Source: Brevundimonas sp. (GTDB lineage: Bacteria; Pseudomonadota; Alphaproteobacteria; Caulobacterales; Caulobacteraceae). Taken from it: a stretch of 49,093 bases of DNA. The stretch is from contig NZ_JANJTL010000123.1 of the NCBI RefSeq assembly GCF_024711105.1, positions 1-49,093 of the forward strand, written 5' to 3'. Of the stretch, positions 36,811-47,558 are shown piece after piece. The notes under the pieces were generated by a model, which saw only the letters and a list, made by a program, of their open reading frames with translations, did not search any database and was not told where the DNA came from. The position numbers and the translations under genes are program-made. Every line of letters begins with the position of its first letter. The first letter of the stretch is position 1.

Positions 36811-39648
36811 TTGTCCCGGATGGCCGGGGCAGCCCGACAGTCGAGGCGGCGCATCGCGCGCACGACCGCCGCGGTGCTCACCGCCGGCGCGGTGGCGGCT
36901 GCGCCCCTGGATGGCCTGGCTCTGGCGGCGCCCGGCGATCCCATCGACATTCGACTTGGGGTCAACGAGCGCTTTGCGCGCGTGGAGTTCGCGGGCCCCA
37001 TCGGGTCGCGCGCGCGTATTCGCCGCGAGGGAAACACCGTCGTCGTCCGGGTCGGCTCCACCGCCGCGCCGGATGTCGCCCTGCTCAGGGTCAACCCGCC
37101 GCGCGGCGTGGCCTCGGTCGAGACCCGCGCGGTCCAGTCCGCCACGGAAATCGTCCTCACCCTGGCTGACGGCGCCGACGCCCGCTTCGGCCAGGCCGAC
37201 GGCGCGGCCTATGTGAACATCTTCCCGCCCGGCCAGTCGGCCGAGGCGCCGGGCGCGCCCGCCGAGACCGTGGCCGTCGGCGCCGAGGTCCACGGCGGGG
37301 TCCTGACCCTGGACTTCGACTGGCGGACCCCGACGCCGGCGGCGGTGTTCCGGCGCGGCGACGCCGTCTGGGTGGTGTTCGACGCCTCGGCGCGGCTCGA
37401 TCTCGAGACGCCGCCCGACGGGTTGGGTCCGGCCTCCGGCATTCGCTGGGTGCGCGGCGGCGACTTCACCGCGGTACGGATCGCGGTGCGCGAGGACGTC
37501 GCGCCCGTCGCCCGCAGCGAGGGCGGACGCTGGATCGTCACCCTCGGCGGCGAGCCGGCCGCACCCGAAGCCGCCGTGACCCTGGCCCGCGACGACGACA
37601 GCGGCCCGACCGGCATGACCGCGGCCGTGCCCGGAGCCACGCGCGTGCTGTGGATCCAGGACCCCACCATCGGAGACCGCATCGGTGTGGTGACCGCGCG
37701 TGGCCCGTCCAAGGGGCTCGAGCACGCACGCCGGCTCGTCGATCTGACGCTTCTGCCGACGGCGCAGGGGCTGGCCCTGATCGCCTCGGCCGAAGACCTC
37801 CGGGTCGCGGTCGATGGAGACCTGGTTCGGATCGGTCGGCCGGGCGGCCTGCATTTGTCCGCGCCCACCGACGGGCTCCAGCAGGCGGCGCACGCCCCGG
37901 AGGCGCCGCGCGCTGCGCGCCTGCCCGCGTTGATCGACGCCGAATGGGCGGACCTGGGCCAGGCGGACTTCGGCGCCCGCTATCGTCAGCTCCAGACGTC
38001 CGCTGCCGAGGAGATGGCCCAGGGATCCGGCGCGCCTGTCGAGGCCCGGTTGGCCCTGGCGCGATTCCTGGTCGGATCGGGGCTGCACTACGAGGCGATC
38101 GGGGTGATCAACGCCCTGGTCCAGGACGACGAACGCATGGGCGGCCTGGCCGAGGCCCGCGGCCTCAGGGGCGCCGCGCGCGCCGCCATCGGCCGCTTGT
38201 CCGAGGCCCAGGCCGATTTCGCCTCGGGGCCTCTCACCGGCGACACCTCGGCCGCGGTCTGGCGCGGCTATATCGCGTCGCGCCAGGGCGAGTGGGAGGT
38301 GGCGCGCCGCGCCTTCTCCGAGGGCGCCCGCGCCGTCGACGGCTTCCCGGCCGAGTGGCGCACCCGCTTCGCAGTGGCCCACGCCGAGGCCGCGCTCGGG
38401 GTCGGTGACCGGGACGGCGCCCGCGCGCTCATCGACTATGCGCTGAACCATGCCAACGGTCCGCGACAGCTGCTCGAGGTGCGGCTGGTCCAGGCCCGCC
38501 TGCTGGAGGAGTCCGGCGACGCGGCGCGCGCCCAGGCCGTCTATCAGGCCATCGCCCGCGCGCCCTTCGAGGACCTGGCCGTGCCCGCCAGCCTGCACGC
38601 CACCCGACTGGGCCTCGCGGCGGGGAGTCTGACGCCGGCCGAGGCCGTGCGGCGCATGGAGCCGCTGCGCTGGCGCTGGCGCGGTGACGCAGCCGAGCTG
38701 CAGGTGATCCGGACGCTCGGCGGCGTCTATCTGTCCCAGGGCCGCTATCGCGAGGCGCTGGAGGTGCTGCGCGGCGCCGGCACGCGGATGCCGGACCTGC
38801 CACAGGCCGCCGAGCTGCAGGCCGATCTGTCCAACGCATTCCGCGCCCTGTTCCTCGAGGGGGCCGCCGATGGGCTCCAGCCGATCCAGGCGGTGGCCCT
38901 GTTCGAGGATTTCCGTGAGCTCACGCCTCCCGGCGCCGAGGGGGATGACATGGTGCGCCGTCTGTCGCGCCGCCTGGTTGATCTGGACCTGCTCGACCGC
39001 GCAGCGGCCCTGCTCGAATACCAAGTCGAGCACCGGCTCGACGGTGTGGCCAAGGCCAGTGTCGCGACCGACGCGGCGGCCATCCGTCTGATGAACCGCG
39101 AGCCGCAGAAGGCGCTGGAAAACCTCTGGGGCTCCCGCTCGACCCTGTTGCCCACCGCCCTGCAGGCCGAGCGCCGCGCGCTGGAGGCCCGCGCCCTGAT
39201 GATGCTGGGCCGGTACGACCACGCCCTGGAGGTGCTCGCATCCGACGCCAGTCCGGCCGCCCAGGCCGTTCGCGCCGATATCCTTTGGCGCCAGCAGGAC
39301 TGGGCCGGCGCGGCCGCCCTCTACGAGGCCGGCCTCGGAGCGCGCTGGGAGAATGAGACCCGGCTCAGCGCCGCCGAGGAGACCCAGGTCACCCGCGCCG
39401 GCATCGGCTATTCCTTGGCGCGAGAGGCTGCGGCGCTGGCGCGCCTGAACCAGCGGTACGGGCGCTTCATCGAGGAGGCGCGCAGCCCCGCCGCCATGCG
39501 GCTGGCCTTGGCGCCGCGCGAGGATTTCTCAGGGCTCAGGGACGCCGAGCGCCTGGCCCAGAGCGTCGACACCTTCACCGGCTGGGTTTCGCAGGCGCGT
39601 GCCCGCTTCCGCGAACGCACCGAAGAGCCTCGAGCCGAGGCCGCCTAG
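36811..39648 (+). CDS. Large periplasmic TPR protein
   Basis: A 945-aa protein starting at TTG 36811 or ATG 36820; neither has a clear ribosome site. An N-terminal signal sequence (about 14-40, ARTTAAVLTAGAVAAAPLDGLALAAPG) leads to a beta-rich region (about 40-330) with repeated short strands (FARVEFAGPIGSRARIRREG, VEVHGGVLTLDFDWRTP), possibly AMIN-like. From about 380 to 930 there are degenerate TPR-like helices (ALARFLVGSGLHYEAIGVINALVQDD, LSQGRYREALEVLRGAG). It probably scaffolds an envelope complex with its small upstream partner. The minus-strand ORF of 813 aa over the same bases is a GC-driven shadow. Confidence 0.82.
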   Translation: MSRMAGAARQSRRRIARTTAAVLTAGAVAAAPLDGLALAAPGDPIDIRLGVNERFARVEFAGPIGSRARIRREGNTVVVRVGSTAAPDVALLRVNPPRGVASVETRAVQSATEIVLTLADGADARFGQADGAAYVNIFPPGQSAEAPGAPAETVAVGAEVHGGVLTLDFDWRTPTPAAVFRRGDAVWVVFDASARLDLETPPDGLGPASGIRWVRGGDFTAVRIAVREDVAPVARSEGGRWIVTLGGEPAAPEAAVTLARDDDSGPTGMTAAVPGATRVLWIQDPTIGDRIGVVTARGPSKGLEHARRLVDLTLLPTAQGLALIASAEDLRVAVDGDLVRIGRPGGLHLSAPTDGLQQAAHAPEAPRAARLPALIDAEWADLGQADFGARYRQLQTSAAEEMAQGSGAPVEARLALARFLVGSGLHYEAIGVINALVQDDERMGGLAEARGLRGAARAAIGRLSEAQADFASGPLTGDTSAAVWRGYIASRQGEWEVARRAFSEGARAVDGFPAEWRTRFAVAHAEAALGVGDRDGARALIDYALNHANGPRQLLEVRLVQARLLEESGDAARAQAVYQAIARAPFEDLAVPASLHATRLGLAAGSLTPAEAVRRMEPLRWRWRGDAAELQVIRTLGGVYLSQGRYREALEVLRGAGTRMPDLPQAAELQADLSNAFRALFLEGAADGLQPIQAVALFEDFRELTPPGAEGDDMVRRLSRRLVDLDLLDRAAALLEYQVEHRLDGVAKASVATDAAAIRLMNREPQKALENLWGSRSTLLPTALQAERRALEARALMMLGRYDHALEVLASDASPAAQAVRADILWRQQDWAGAAALYEAGLGARWENETRLSAAEETQVTRAGIGYSLAREAAALARLNQRYGRFIEEARSPAAMRLALAPREDFSGLRDAERLAQSVDTFTGWVSQARARFRERTEEPRAEAA

Positions 39649-39658
39649 TCGTCGCGGT

Positions 39659-40928
<1,270 letters not shown>

Positions 40929-41007
40929 GACGGCCTCCGGACCCGAGCCCCACCTTCAGGGCAGATCAGATTACTACGTTAGGCGAAGTTGGTAAACTGA
41001 CCTTACG

Positions 41008-41538
41008 TCAACCTCGGCGGCGATAGCGCCGCACCCAGGCGTCGGCCCAGGAGCCGTCAGCCTGCTCGGTCTGCCAGCGCCAGACTAGGCTGTCCTCGGT
41101 GACCTGCTCCCAAATCATGCGGCGCATGGCCGGCGTCTGGGCGCCGCGCGGCTCGGTGGTGCGCAGCTCGAAGATGTGCGGCTGACCCTCGACCGGTCCG
41201 CCAACGAGGAAGAAGGGCGTGCCGGCGTTGTCGACCCAGGTCTGACGCCACTGGCCGGTCTGCGGGTCATAGACCGACCAGGACGCGCCGACATAGCCGA
41301 TATCGGTCTGCTCGAAGTGCTCGGCGATCACACAGTCGCCGAACTCGTCGCGGGTGATGCGGTTCGTCGCCCGGCCGACGGTTCCGTTCGGATTGTCGAA
41401 CTCCAGGTCCCAGTCGCCGACCCAGAAATCCATCTGGCGGTCCTCCGGCCCCTGGCACGGCGAAGCGGCGGGCGCCTGGGCATGGGCGGCGCCTGCCGTC
41501 AGGGCGAGCGCGGCCAGGGCGGCGGCGGATCGAAACAT
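41008..41538 (-). CDS. Secreted protein, DUF1579-like
   Basis: A 176-aa protein with a signal peptide (MFRSAAALAALALTAGAAHAQ). The mature protein starts near SPCQGPEDRQMDFWVGDWDLEF, a pattern (FWxGxWDxxF) seen in DUF1579 and lipocalin-like secreted proteins. Then comes a run of beta strands (HFEQTDIGYVGASWSVYDPQTGQWRQTWVDNAGTPFFLVGG). A periplasmic binding role is possible, but no ligand can be named. It lies 54 bp after sdhB on the same strand. Confidence 0.8.
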   Translation of the reverse strand: MFRSAAALAALALTAGAAHAQAPAASPCQGPEDRQMDFWVGDWDLEFDNPNGTVGRATNRITRDEFGDCVIAEHFEQTDIGYVGASWSVYDPQTGQWRQTWVDNAGTPFFLVGGPVEGQPHIFELRTTEPRGAQTPAMRRMIWEQVTEDSLVWRWQTEQADGSWADAWVRRYRRRG

Positions 41539-41591
41539 GGGAGCCTCCCTCGGGACGGCTCAGCTTGGCTCAAGCGGCGCGTGGCCGCAAA

Positions 41592-42377
41592 TCAACGTCC
41601 GGCCGCGCGGGCGCCGAGCATCTTCTTGGTCTCGGCGATGGCCTTGGCGGGGTTCAGGCCCTTCGGGCACACCTGGGCGCAGTTCATGATCGTGTGGCAG
41701 CGGTAGAGCTTGAACGGGTCCTCGAGGTTGTCGAGCCGCTTGTCGGTCGCCTCGTCGCGGCTGTCGGCCAGCCAGCGGTAGGCCTGGAGCAGGGCGGCCG
41801 GGCCGAGGAACTTGTCCTGATTCCACCAGGAGCTGGGACAGCCCGTCGAGCAGCAGGCGCACAGGATGCATTCGTACAGGCCGTCGAGCTTCTCGCGGTC
41901 CTTGGGCGACTGAAGGCGCTCCTTCTCGGGATCGGGCTCGTCCGACTGCAGGAAGGGCTCGATCGAGGCGTACTGGTTGTAGAAGCCGGTCAGGTCCGGG
42001 ACCAGGTCGCGCACCACCGGCATATGGGGCAGGGGCGAGATGGTGATGTCGCCGTCGATCTCCTCCCAGCCCTTGGTGCAGGCCAGGGTGTTGCGGCCGC
42101 CGATGTTCATCGAGCAGGAGCCGCAGATGCCTTCCCGGCACGAGCGGCGGAACGACAGGGTCGGATCGATGGTGTTCTTGATGTGGATCAGGGCGTCCAG
42201 GACCATCGGGCCATGGTCCTCGGTCGCCACCTCATAGGTGTCCCAGCGCGGCGTCTCATCCGTCGACGGGTCGTAGCGGTAGATCTTGAAGGTCTTGACC
42301 TTCGACGCGCCTTCGCGAGCGGCCCAGCGCTTGCCGGCCTTGGGTTTGGATCCGCGCGGAAGGGTGAGTTGGACCAT
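41592..42377 (-). CDS. sdhB: Succinate dehydrogenase iron-sulfur subunit
   Basis: A 261-aa subunit of complex II carrying the three Fe-S clusters between the flavoprotein and ubiquinone. The 2Fe-2S motif is [18 protein letters not shown]...LAC, the 4Fe-4S motif [16 protein letters not shown], and the 3Fe-4S motif [21 protein letters not shown]; all Cys are intact. It acts at the cytoplasmic face of the inner membrane. Neither sdhA, sdhC nor sdhD is on either side: HMG-CoA lyase precedes it and a secreted protein follows. Confidence 0.97.
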   Translation of the reverse strand: MVQLTLPRGSKPKAGKRWAAREGASKVKTFKIYRYDPSTDETPRWDTYEVATEDHGPMVLDALIHIKNTIDPTLSFRRSCREGICGSCSMNIGGRNTLACTKGWEEIDGDITISPLPHMPVVRDLVPDLTGFYNQYASIEPFLQSDEPDPEKERLQSPKDREKLDGLYECILCACCSTGCPSSWWNQDKFLGPAALLQAYRWLADSRDEATDKRLDNLEDPFKLYRCHTIMNCAQVCPKGLNPAKAIAETKKMLGARAAGR

Positions 42378-42440
42378 CGGAAAACCTATCGGGGAGACGA
42401 GGTGTTCATGGCGCTCCGCGCCTGCGGACGCAAGAGGGTG

Positions 42441-43358
42441 TCAGGCCTTCGGCCACCCTCCGGCGCGCGACAGGGCCGAGGGCGCCGGCCGCCCCAGCTT
42501 CTCGCCGATCCAGCGGGCCGTCTCGATCAGGGCGTCGAGGTCGTAGCCGGTCTCGAAGCCCGCGCGGTGCAGCATGTAGACCACGTCCTCGGTCGCGACA
42601 TTGCCGGTGGCGCCCGGCGCGAAGGGGCAGCCGCCGATGCCGCCGACCGAGGCGTCGATGAAGTCGATCCCGGCCTCGACTCCGGCGAAGACATTGGCGA
42701 GCGCGGTGTTGCGCGTGTCGTGGAAGTGCAGGCGCAGGGTCACGTCGGGTGCGGCCTTCCTGGCGATCTCGACCTTGCGGCGCACGGCCCAGGGGTCGCC
42801 CACGCCGATCGTGTCGGCCAGGCCGATCTCCTTGACGCCCAGGGCGGCGACGTCGCGGACCAGGGCCTCGACCTGATCGTCGGAGACCTCGCCGTCGAAG
42901 GGACAGCCCCAGACGGTGGAGATGATGGCCGTCACCGACGGGCCCGAGCCCGGGCCGCCGCCCATGTTGTGCGACCGGCCGACGATCTCGGCCAGCATCT
43001 CGACTTGCTGGGCCACGGTCAGGCCCGAGTTCTTGAGCGCGAAGCCGTCCGAGGCGGCGATGGAGACATTGGCCTGATCCACGCCCGTGGCCACCGCCCG
43101 GTCCCAGCCGCGCTGGTTCAGCACCAGGCCGATGCGGGTGACCTCCGACGCGGGCGGCAGGGCGGCCATGACGGCCTCGGCGTCGGCCATCTGCGGCACG
43201 CGGCCCGGGTGGACGAAGGAGACGGTCTCCAGGCGCTTCGCACCGGCGGCTTCCAGCCGGGCGATGAAGGCCACCTTGTCCTCGGTGGAGATCAGGACCT
43301 TCTCGTTCTGCAGGCCGTCGCGCGGGCCGACTTCGACGATCTCGATGAAGCGGCTCAT
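42441..43358 (-). CDS. Hydroxymethylglutaryl-CoA lyase
   Basis: A 305-aa TIM-barrel enzyme from ATG 43358; the track ORF (589 aa) runs on into the shadow of the upstream gene. It cleaves HMG-CoA to acetyl-CoA and acetoacetate in leucine breakdown. Visible motifs are EVGPRDGLQNEK (metal Asp), ETVSFVHPGRVPQMADAE, LHFHDTRNTALANVFAGVEAG (metal His pair) and the signature GGIGGCPFAPGATGNVATED with the catalytic Cys. It overlaps the GT39 gene stop by 4 bp (ATGA). Other leucine-pathway genes are not in the window. Confidence 0.95.
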   Translation of the reverse strand: MSRFIEIVEVGPRDGLQNEKVLISTEDKVAFIARLEAAGAKRLETVSFVHPGRVPQMADAEAVMAALPPASEVTRIGLVLNQRGWDRAVATGVDQANVSIAASDGFALKNSGLTVAQQVEMLAEIVGRSHNMGGGPGSGPSVTAIISTVWGCPFDGEVSDDQVEALVRDVAALGVKEIGLADTIGVGDPWAVRRKVEIARKAAPDVTLRLHFHDTRNTALANVFAGVEAGIDFIDASVGGIGGCPFAPGATGNVATEDVVYMLHRAGFETGYDLDALIETARWIGEKLGRPAPSALSRAGGWPKA

Positions 43359-45025
43359 CGCTCGGCCTCCTCGCGGTAGGGGCCGTAGATGGACAGGCGC
43401 AGCTGGTCGCCGTTGGAATAGTTCAGCCCCTCGATGACCGCGCGCGGGCGGGGCGTCATGGCGAGCGCGGCGGCCTCGGCGGCGAAGGCCTCGGCCTGGG
43501 ACTGATCGACCACGGCGGGCCGCCCGGCGGCGAGGGCCCGGGCCGCGTCGGCGCCGTCGCCAAGCTGGGTGTCGGTGCCGATCAGGAAGACGGCGCTGGG
43601 TTCGGAATAGCCGGCCAGGGTCACGGCTGCCCCGGCCTCGCCGCTCATGGGATGCAGGCCCTCTTCGCGGAGCGCCGCCTCCAGCCGGGGCGCGACCCAA
43701 AGGGGGCCCAGGCCGCTGATCAGCTTGACCAGGGAGGCGTGGGCGAGAACGCCGAAGACCAGGCTGACGACCAGCGCGGTGACCGACATCCGGTTCAGCA
43801 GCATGAAGGCGCCCACCGCCGCCCCGACCAGGGCCAGGGCGATGGTGGCGGCCGCCCAGCTCTGGTCGCCGGGGCCGCCGTACTCGGAGAAGCCATAGAT
43901 CACCAGGGCCGTGACCATCAGCGCCCCGAACGCCATCAGCCCCGCGCCGATGCGGCGGCTGAGCGTGCCCAGCGGCTGGGTCAGGCTGGCGGCCATCAGC
44001 CAGGCCAGGGCGCCGAAGGTCGGCAGGGTGTAGTGCCACAGCTTGGTCGGGAAGAGTTCGAAGGCGACCCAGGTCGGGATCAGCCAGCAAAGGGCGAAGC
44101 GGATGGCCGACTGATTGCGGTGCGCCCAGCCCATGGACAGGCCGGCGGGGATCAGCAGGGTCGCCGGGAACAGAAGCAGCGGCGCGAGCAGCAGATAGTA
44201 GCCCGGCCACCCGCCGTGCCGCTCGTGGCCGCCCACGATCTTGGGGAAGAGGTCACCGCCCAGCGCCGCGCCCCAGAAGGCGCCGTCGGTCTTGACCGTG
44301 ATGGCCAGCGCCCACGGCCCGATGCCGAGCAGCACCAGGGCCAGGCCCCAGCGCCAGCCGAGGCGGCTCATCCAGCGCCACTTCCGGTCCCACAGACCAA
44401 GCGCCACGAGCGTCAGGCCAACGACGAGCGCGATGATCGGTCCCTTGATCAGGACCCCCAGCGCCACGCCGCCCCAGAAGAGCAGCTTGGTTCGCCTGCC
44501 GGGCGGATCGAGTCCGTCCCTCTGGGCGATGTAGAGCCGCGACAGGGCCGCCATGGCGAGCGTCACCGCCCCGCAGAGCATGGCGTCGGTCTTGGCGATC
44601 CCCGCCTCGCTCGACAGCAGGAAGCTGGCCCCCAGGATGGCGCCGGCCAGCACGCCGGTTCGCGCCCCGAACGCCAGCCCCGCGCCCCAGGCGCAGGCCG
44701 CCGCCGCAAGCATTGCCCCCAGCAGGGACGGCACGCGGTAGGGCCGGATGTCCCGATGCTCCACGTCGGACAGCAGGGACACCGAGACCGCCTGTAGCCA
44801 GTGGATGCCGACCGGCTTCTTGTGACGCGGCTGGTCCTGGAAAGAGATGCTGGTGAAGTCCCGCGTCTCCAGCATCTGGGCCGTGGCCTGGGCGAAGCGG
44901 CTCTCGTCACGGTCCAGCGGACCGAGCGTCAGCACGGTCGGCAGGCCGGCGATCAGCGCGATCAGGGCGGCGATGGCCGGGCCCCGCCACCCCTCGAACC
45001 AGCGGTCGTCGATCACGAGCTTCAT
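43355..45025 (-). CDS. GT39/ArnT-like polyprenyl-phosphate sugar transferase
   Basis: About 556 aa from ATG 45025 (the track start at 45043 adds six residues). A polytopic membrane protein with about a dozen helices. The first periplasmic loop has LGPLDRDESRFAQATAQML with the acidic residues of the PMT/ArnT catalytic site, then KKPVGIHWLQAVSVSLL. A soluble C-terminal periplasmic part (about 440-556) follows. ArnT relatives transfer aminoarabinose or other sugars from undecaprenyl phosphate to lipid A or glycans; the sugar here is unknown. It is divergent from the helicase gene with 85 bp between starts. Confidence 0.88.
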   Translation of the reverse strand: MKLVIDDRWFEGWRGPAIAALIALIAGLPTVLTLGPLDRDESRFAQATAQMLETRDFTSISFQDQPRHKKPVGIHWLQAVSVSLLSDVEHRDIRPYRVPSLLGAMLAAAACAWGAGLAFGARTGVLAGAILGASFLLSSEAGIAKTDAMLCGAVTLAMAALSRLYIAQRDGLDPPGRRTKLLFWGGVALGVLIKGPIIALVVGLTLVALGLWDRKWRWMSRLGWRWGLALVLLGIGPWALAITVKTDGAFWGAALGGDLFPKIVGGHERHGGWPGYYLLLAPLLLFPATLLIPAGLSMGWAHRNQSAIRFALCWLIPTWVAFELFPTKLWHYTLPTFGALAWLMAASLTQPLGTLSRRIGAGLMAFGALMVTALVIYGFSEYGGPGDQSWAAATIALALVGAAVGAFMLLNRMSVTALVVSLVFGVLAHASLVKLISGLGPLWVAPRLEAALREEGLHPMSGEAGAAVTLAGYSEPSAVFLIGTDTQLGDGADAARALAAGRPAVVDQSQAEAFAAEAAALAMTPRPRAVIEGLNYSNGDQLRLSIYGPYREEAER

Positions 45026-45110
45026 CGCGCTAGGCAATCCCATGACGCGGACGCGGCGTCCATCCCGCCGAACATATGGAAACGGAACGGGAACATGCTA
45101 TGGGCTCCGG

Positions 45111-47558
45111 GTGTCGCCGCTGCCTCCGCGCTTTCAGGACTGGTTCGCCGCCAAGGGTTGGGCGGCGAGGCGGCATCAGCTGGAGATGGTCGACAAGGGC
45201 CGCGAGGGCCGCGACGTCCTGCTGATCGCGCCGACCGGCGGCGGCAAGACGCTGGGCGGCTTCCTGCCGAGCCTGATTGAACTATCTGAGCGCGGGCCGC
45301 GGAACACCCCGCCAGGCCTGCACACCCTCTATATCTCGCCGCTGAAGGCCCTGGCGGTGGACGTCGAGCGGAACCTGCTCACGCCGGTGCGCGAGATGGG
45401 CCTGCCGGTGCGGATCGAGAGCCGCACCGGGGACACGCCGGTGTCGAAGCGCCAACGCCAGAAGGTCAGCCCCCCGGACATCCTGCTGACCACGCCCGAG
45501 CAGCTGGCCCTGTTCTGCGCCTGGGAGGGCGGGCGCGAGTGGTTCTCCGACCTGCGCTGCGTCATCGTCGACGAGGTTCACGCCATCTGGTCGAGCAAGC
45601 GTGGCGACCTGCTGAACCTCGGCCTGGCGCGGCTGAGCCAGTATGCGCCGATGTGTCGGCGGGTGGGCCTGTCGGCGACGGTGCAGGACCCGGACGCCAT
45701 CCGCCGCTGGCTGAGCCCGCATCCCGGCATGGCCGACCTGGTGCTCGGCGATCCCGGAGCGCCGCCCGTGGTCGAGGTGATGGGGGCGACGGCCAAGACC
45801 ATCCCGTGGAGCGGCTGGACCGCCCAGCACGCCATGGCCGACGTCTATGAGCGCATCAAGCAGAGCCGGCTGGCCCTGATCTTCGTCAACACGCGGTTCC
45901 AGGCCGAGATGGCCTTCCAGACCCTTTGGGAGATGAACGAGGACGATCTTCCGATCGCGCTGCACCACGGCTCGCTGGCTGCGGAACAGCGCCGCAAGGT
46001 CGAAGCGGCCATGGCGCGCGGCCAGCTGCGCGCGGTGGTCTGCACCTCGACGCTCGATCTCGGCATCGACTGGGGCGACGTGGACCTGGTCATCCAGCTG
46101 GCGGCGCCCAAGGGCTCGGCGCGGCTGATCCAGCGCATCGGGCGAGCCAACCACCGGCTGGACGAGCCGAGCCGCGCGCTGCTCGTGCCCGCCCACCGCT
46201 TCGAGGTGCTGGAGTGCGAGGCGGCCAAGGCGGCGGTGGCCGAGAACGACCTCGACGCCGATCCGGCGCGCGCGGGCACGCAGGACATTCTGGCGCAGCA
46301 CGTCATGGGCTGCGCCTGCGCTGAGCCCTTCCTGGCCGATGATCTGTATGCGGAGGTTCGGACGGCGGCGCCCTACGCCGACCTGCCGCGCGAGGACTTC
46401 GACCAGGTCGTCGAGTTCGTCTCGACCGGCGGCTATGCGCTGCGCACCTATGACCGGTTCAAGCGGATCGTGAAGGGCCGCGACGGGCGCTGGAAGGTGC
46501 GCAACGAACAGACGGCCCAGCGCCACCGGATGAACGTTGGGGCCATCGTCGAAATCCCGATGCTCAACATCCGGATCGGCACGGGCAAGCGCGGCGGGCG
46601 CAAGGTCGGCCAGATGGAGGAGAGCTACATCGAGCAGCTCACCGCCGGAGACACCTTCCTGTTTGCGGGCCAGGTCTGGCAGTTCCACACGGTCGAGGGG
46701 ATGGACGCCTGGGTGACGCCCGCGCCGCCGGGCTCCGAGCCCATGGTGCCGAGCTGGGGCGGGTCCAAGTTCGCGCTCTCGACCTACCTGGCCCGACGCG
46801 TGCGCCGCATGATCGCCGACGAGGCCGGCTGGGGCCGCCTGCCCGACGACGTGCAGGAGTGGCTGCACATCCAGAAGATCCGCTCGGTCATCCCGTCGCC
46901 GGACGAGATGCTGGTCGAGACCTTCCGGCGCGGCTCGCGGCACTATCTGGTCTGCTACCCCTTCGACGGGCGGATCAGCCACGGGACCCTGTGCCACCTC
47001 TTGGCGCGGCGGCTGGAGCGGGCGGGGAAGAACCCGCTGGGGTTCGTGGCCAACGACTATGCGCTCGCCATCTGGGCGATGAAGCCGCTAGGCGACCTCG
47101 ACCTCGATGAGCTGTTCCAAGAGGACATGCTCGGCGACGACCTGGAATCCTGGCTGGACGAGAGCGTGATGATGAAGCGCGGCTTCCGTCAGTGCGCGGT
47201 GCTGTCGGGCCTGATCGAGCGCCGCATGCCGGGCCACGAGAAGAGCGGGCGGCAGGTCACCTTCTCGACCGATCTCATCTATGACGTGCTGAGGCGGCAC
47301 CAGCCGGACCACCTGCTGCTGCGCTGCGCGCGGGCGGATGCGGCGTCTGGTCAGCTGGACGTGGCGCGGCTGGCCGGGCTTCTGGCGCGCATCCGGGGAC
47401 GGATCACCCATGCGCCGCTGGCCAAGGTGTCGCCCTTCGCCGTGCCGGTCATGCTGGAGATCGGCCGCGAGCCGGTCGCCGGCGGCGCCTGGGCCGACGC
47501 CGTCATGGAAGAAGCCGCCGAGGAACTGATCGCCGAGGCCATGGAGTTGACAACGTGA
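45111..47558 (+). CDS. Ligase-associated DEXH helicase (Lhr-like)
   Basis: About 815 aa from GTG 45111; the upstream part of the track frame (44847) lies in the divergent gene. It is a superfamily 2 helicase: LLIAPTGGGKTLGGFLP (Walker A), LYISPLKALAVD, CVIVDEVHAIWSSKRG (Walker B DEVH), VGLSATVQDPDAI, IFVNTRFQAEM, STLDLGIDWGDVD and QRIGRANHRLDEPS (motif VI). The C-terminal WH/Lhr-core region contains GAIVEIPMLNIRIGTGKRGG. It matches the 'ligase-associated DNA damage response' helicase class. The stop overlaps pdeM by GTGA. Confidence 0.92.
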   Translation: MSPLPPRFQDWFAAKGWAARRHQLEMVDKGREGRDVLLIAPTGGGKTLGGFLPSLIELSERGPRNTPPGLHTLYISPLKALAVDVERNLLTPVREMGLPVRIESRTGDTPVSKRQRQKVSPPDILLTTPEQLALFCAWEGGREWFSDLRCVIVDEVHAIWSSKRGDLLNLGLARLSQYAPMCRRVGLSATVQDPDAIRRWLSPHPGMADLVLGDPGAPPVVEVMGATAKTIPWSGWTAQHAMADVYERIKQSRLALIFVNTRFQAEMAFQTLWEMNEDDLPIALHHGSLAAEQRRKVEAAMARGQLRAVVCTSTLDLGIDWGDVDLVIQLAAPKGSARLIQRIGRANHRLDEPSRALLVPAHRFEVLECEAAKAAVAENDLDADPARAGTQDILAQHVMGCACAEPFLADDLYAEVRTAAPYADLPREDFDQVVEFVSTGGYALRTYDRFKRIVKGRDGRWKVRNEQTAQRHRMNVGAIVEIPMLNIRIGTGKRGGRKVGQMEESYIEQLTAGDTFLFAGQVWQFHTVEGMDAWVTPAPPGSEPMVPSWGGSKFALSTYLARRVRRMIADEAGWGRLPDDVQEWLHIQKIRSVIPSPDEMLVETFRRGSRHYLVCYPFDGRISHGTLCHLLARRLERAGKNPLGFVANDYALAIWAMKPLGDLDLDELFQEDMLGDDLESWLDESVMMKRGFRQCAVLSGLIERRMPGHEKSGRQVTFSTDLIYDVLRRHQPDHLLLRCARADAASGQLDVARLAGLLARIRGRITHAPLAKVSPFAVPVMLEIGREPVAGGAWADAVMEEAAEELIAEAMELTT

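Noticed and set aside
36781-39222. 813-aa minus-strand ORF opposite the TPR protein
   Set aside because: Low-complexity Gly/Arg/Gln/Val composition typical of GC-rich antisense frames; the plus frame has a signal peptide and TPR-like pattern.
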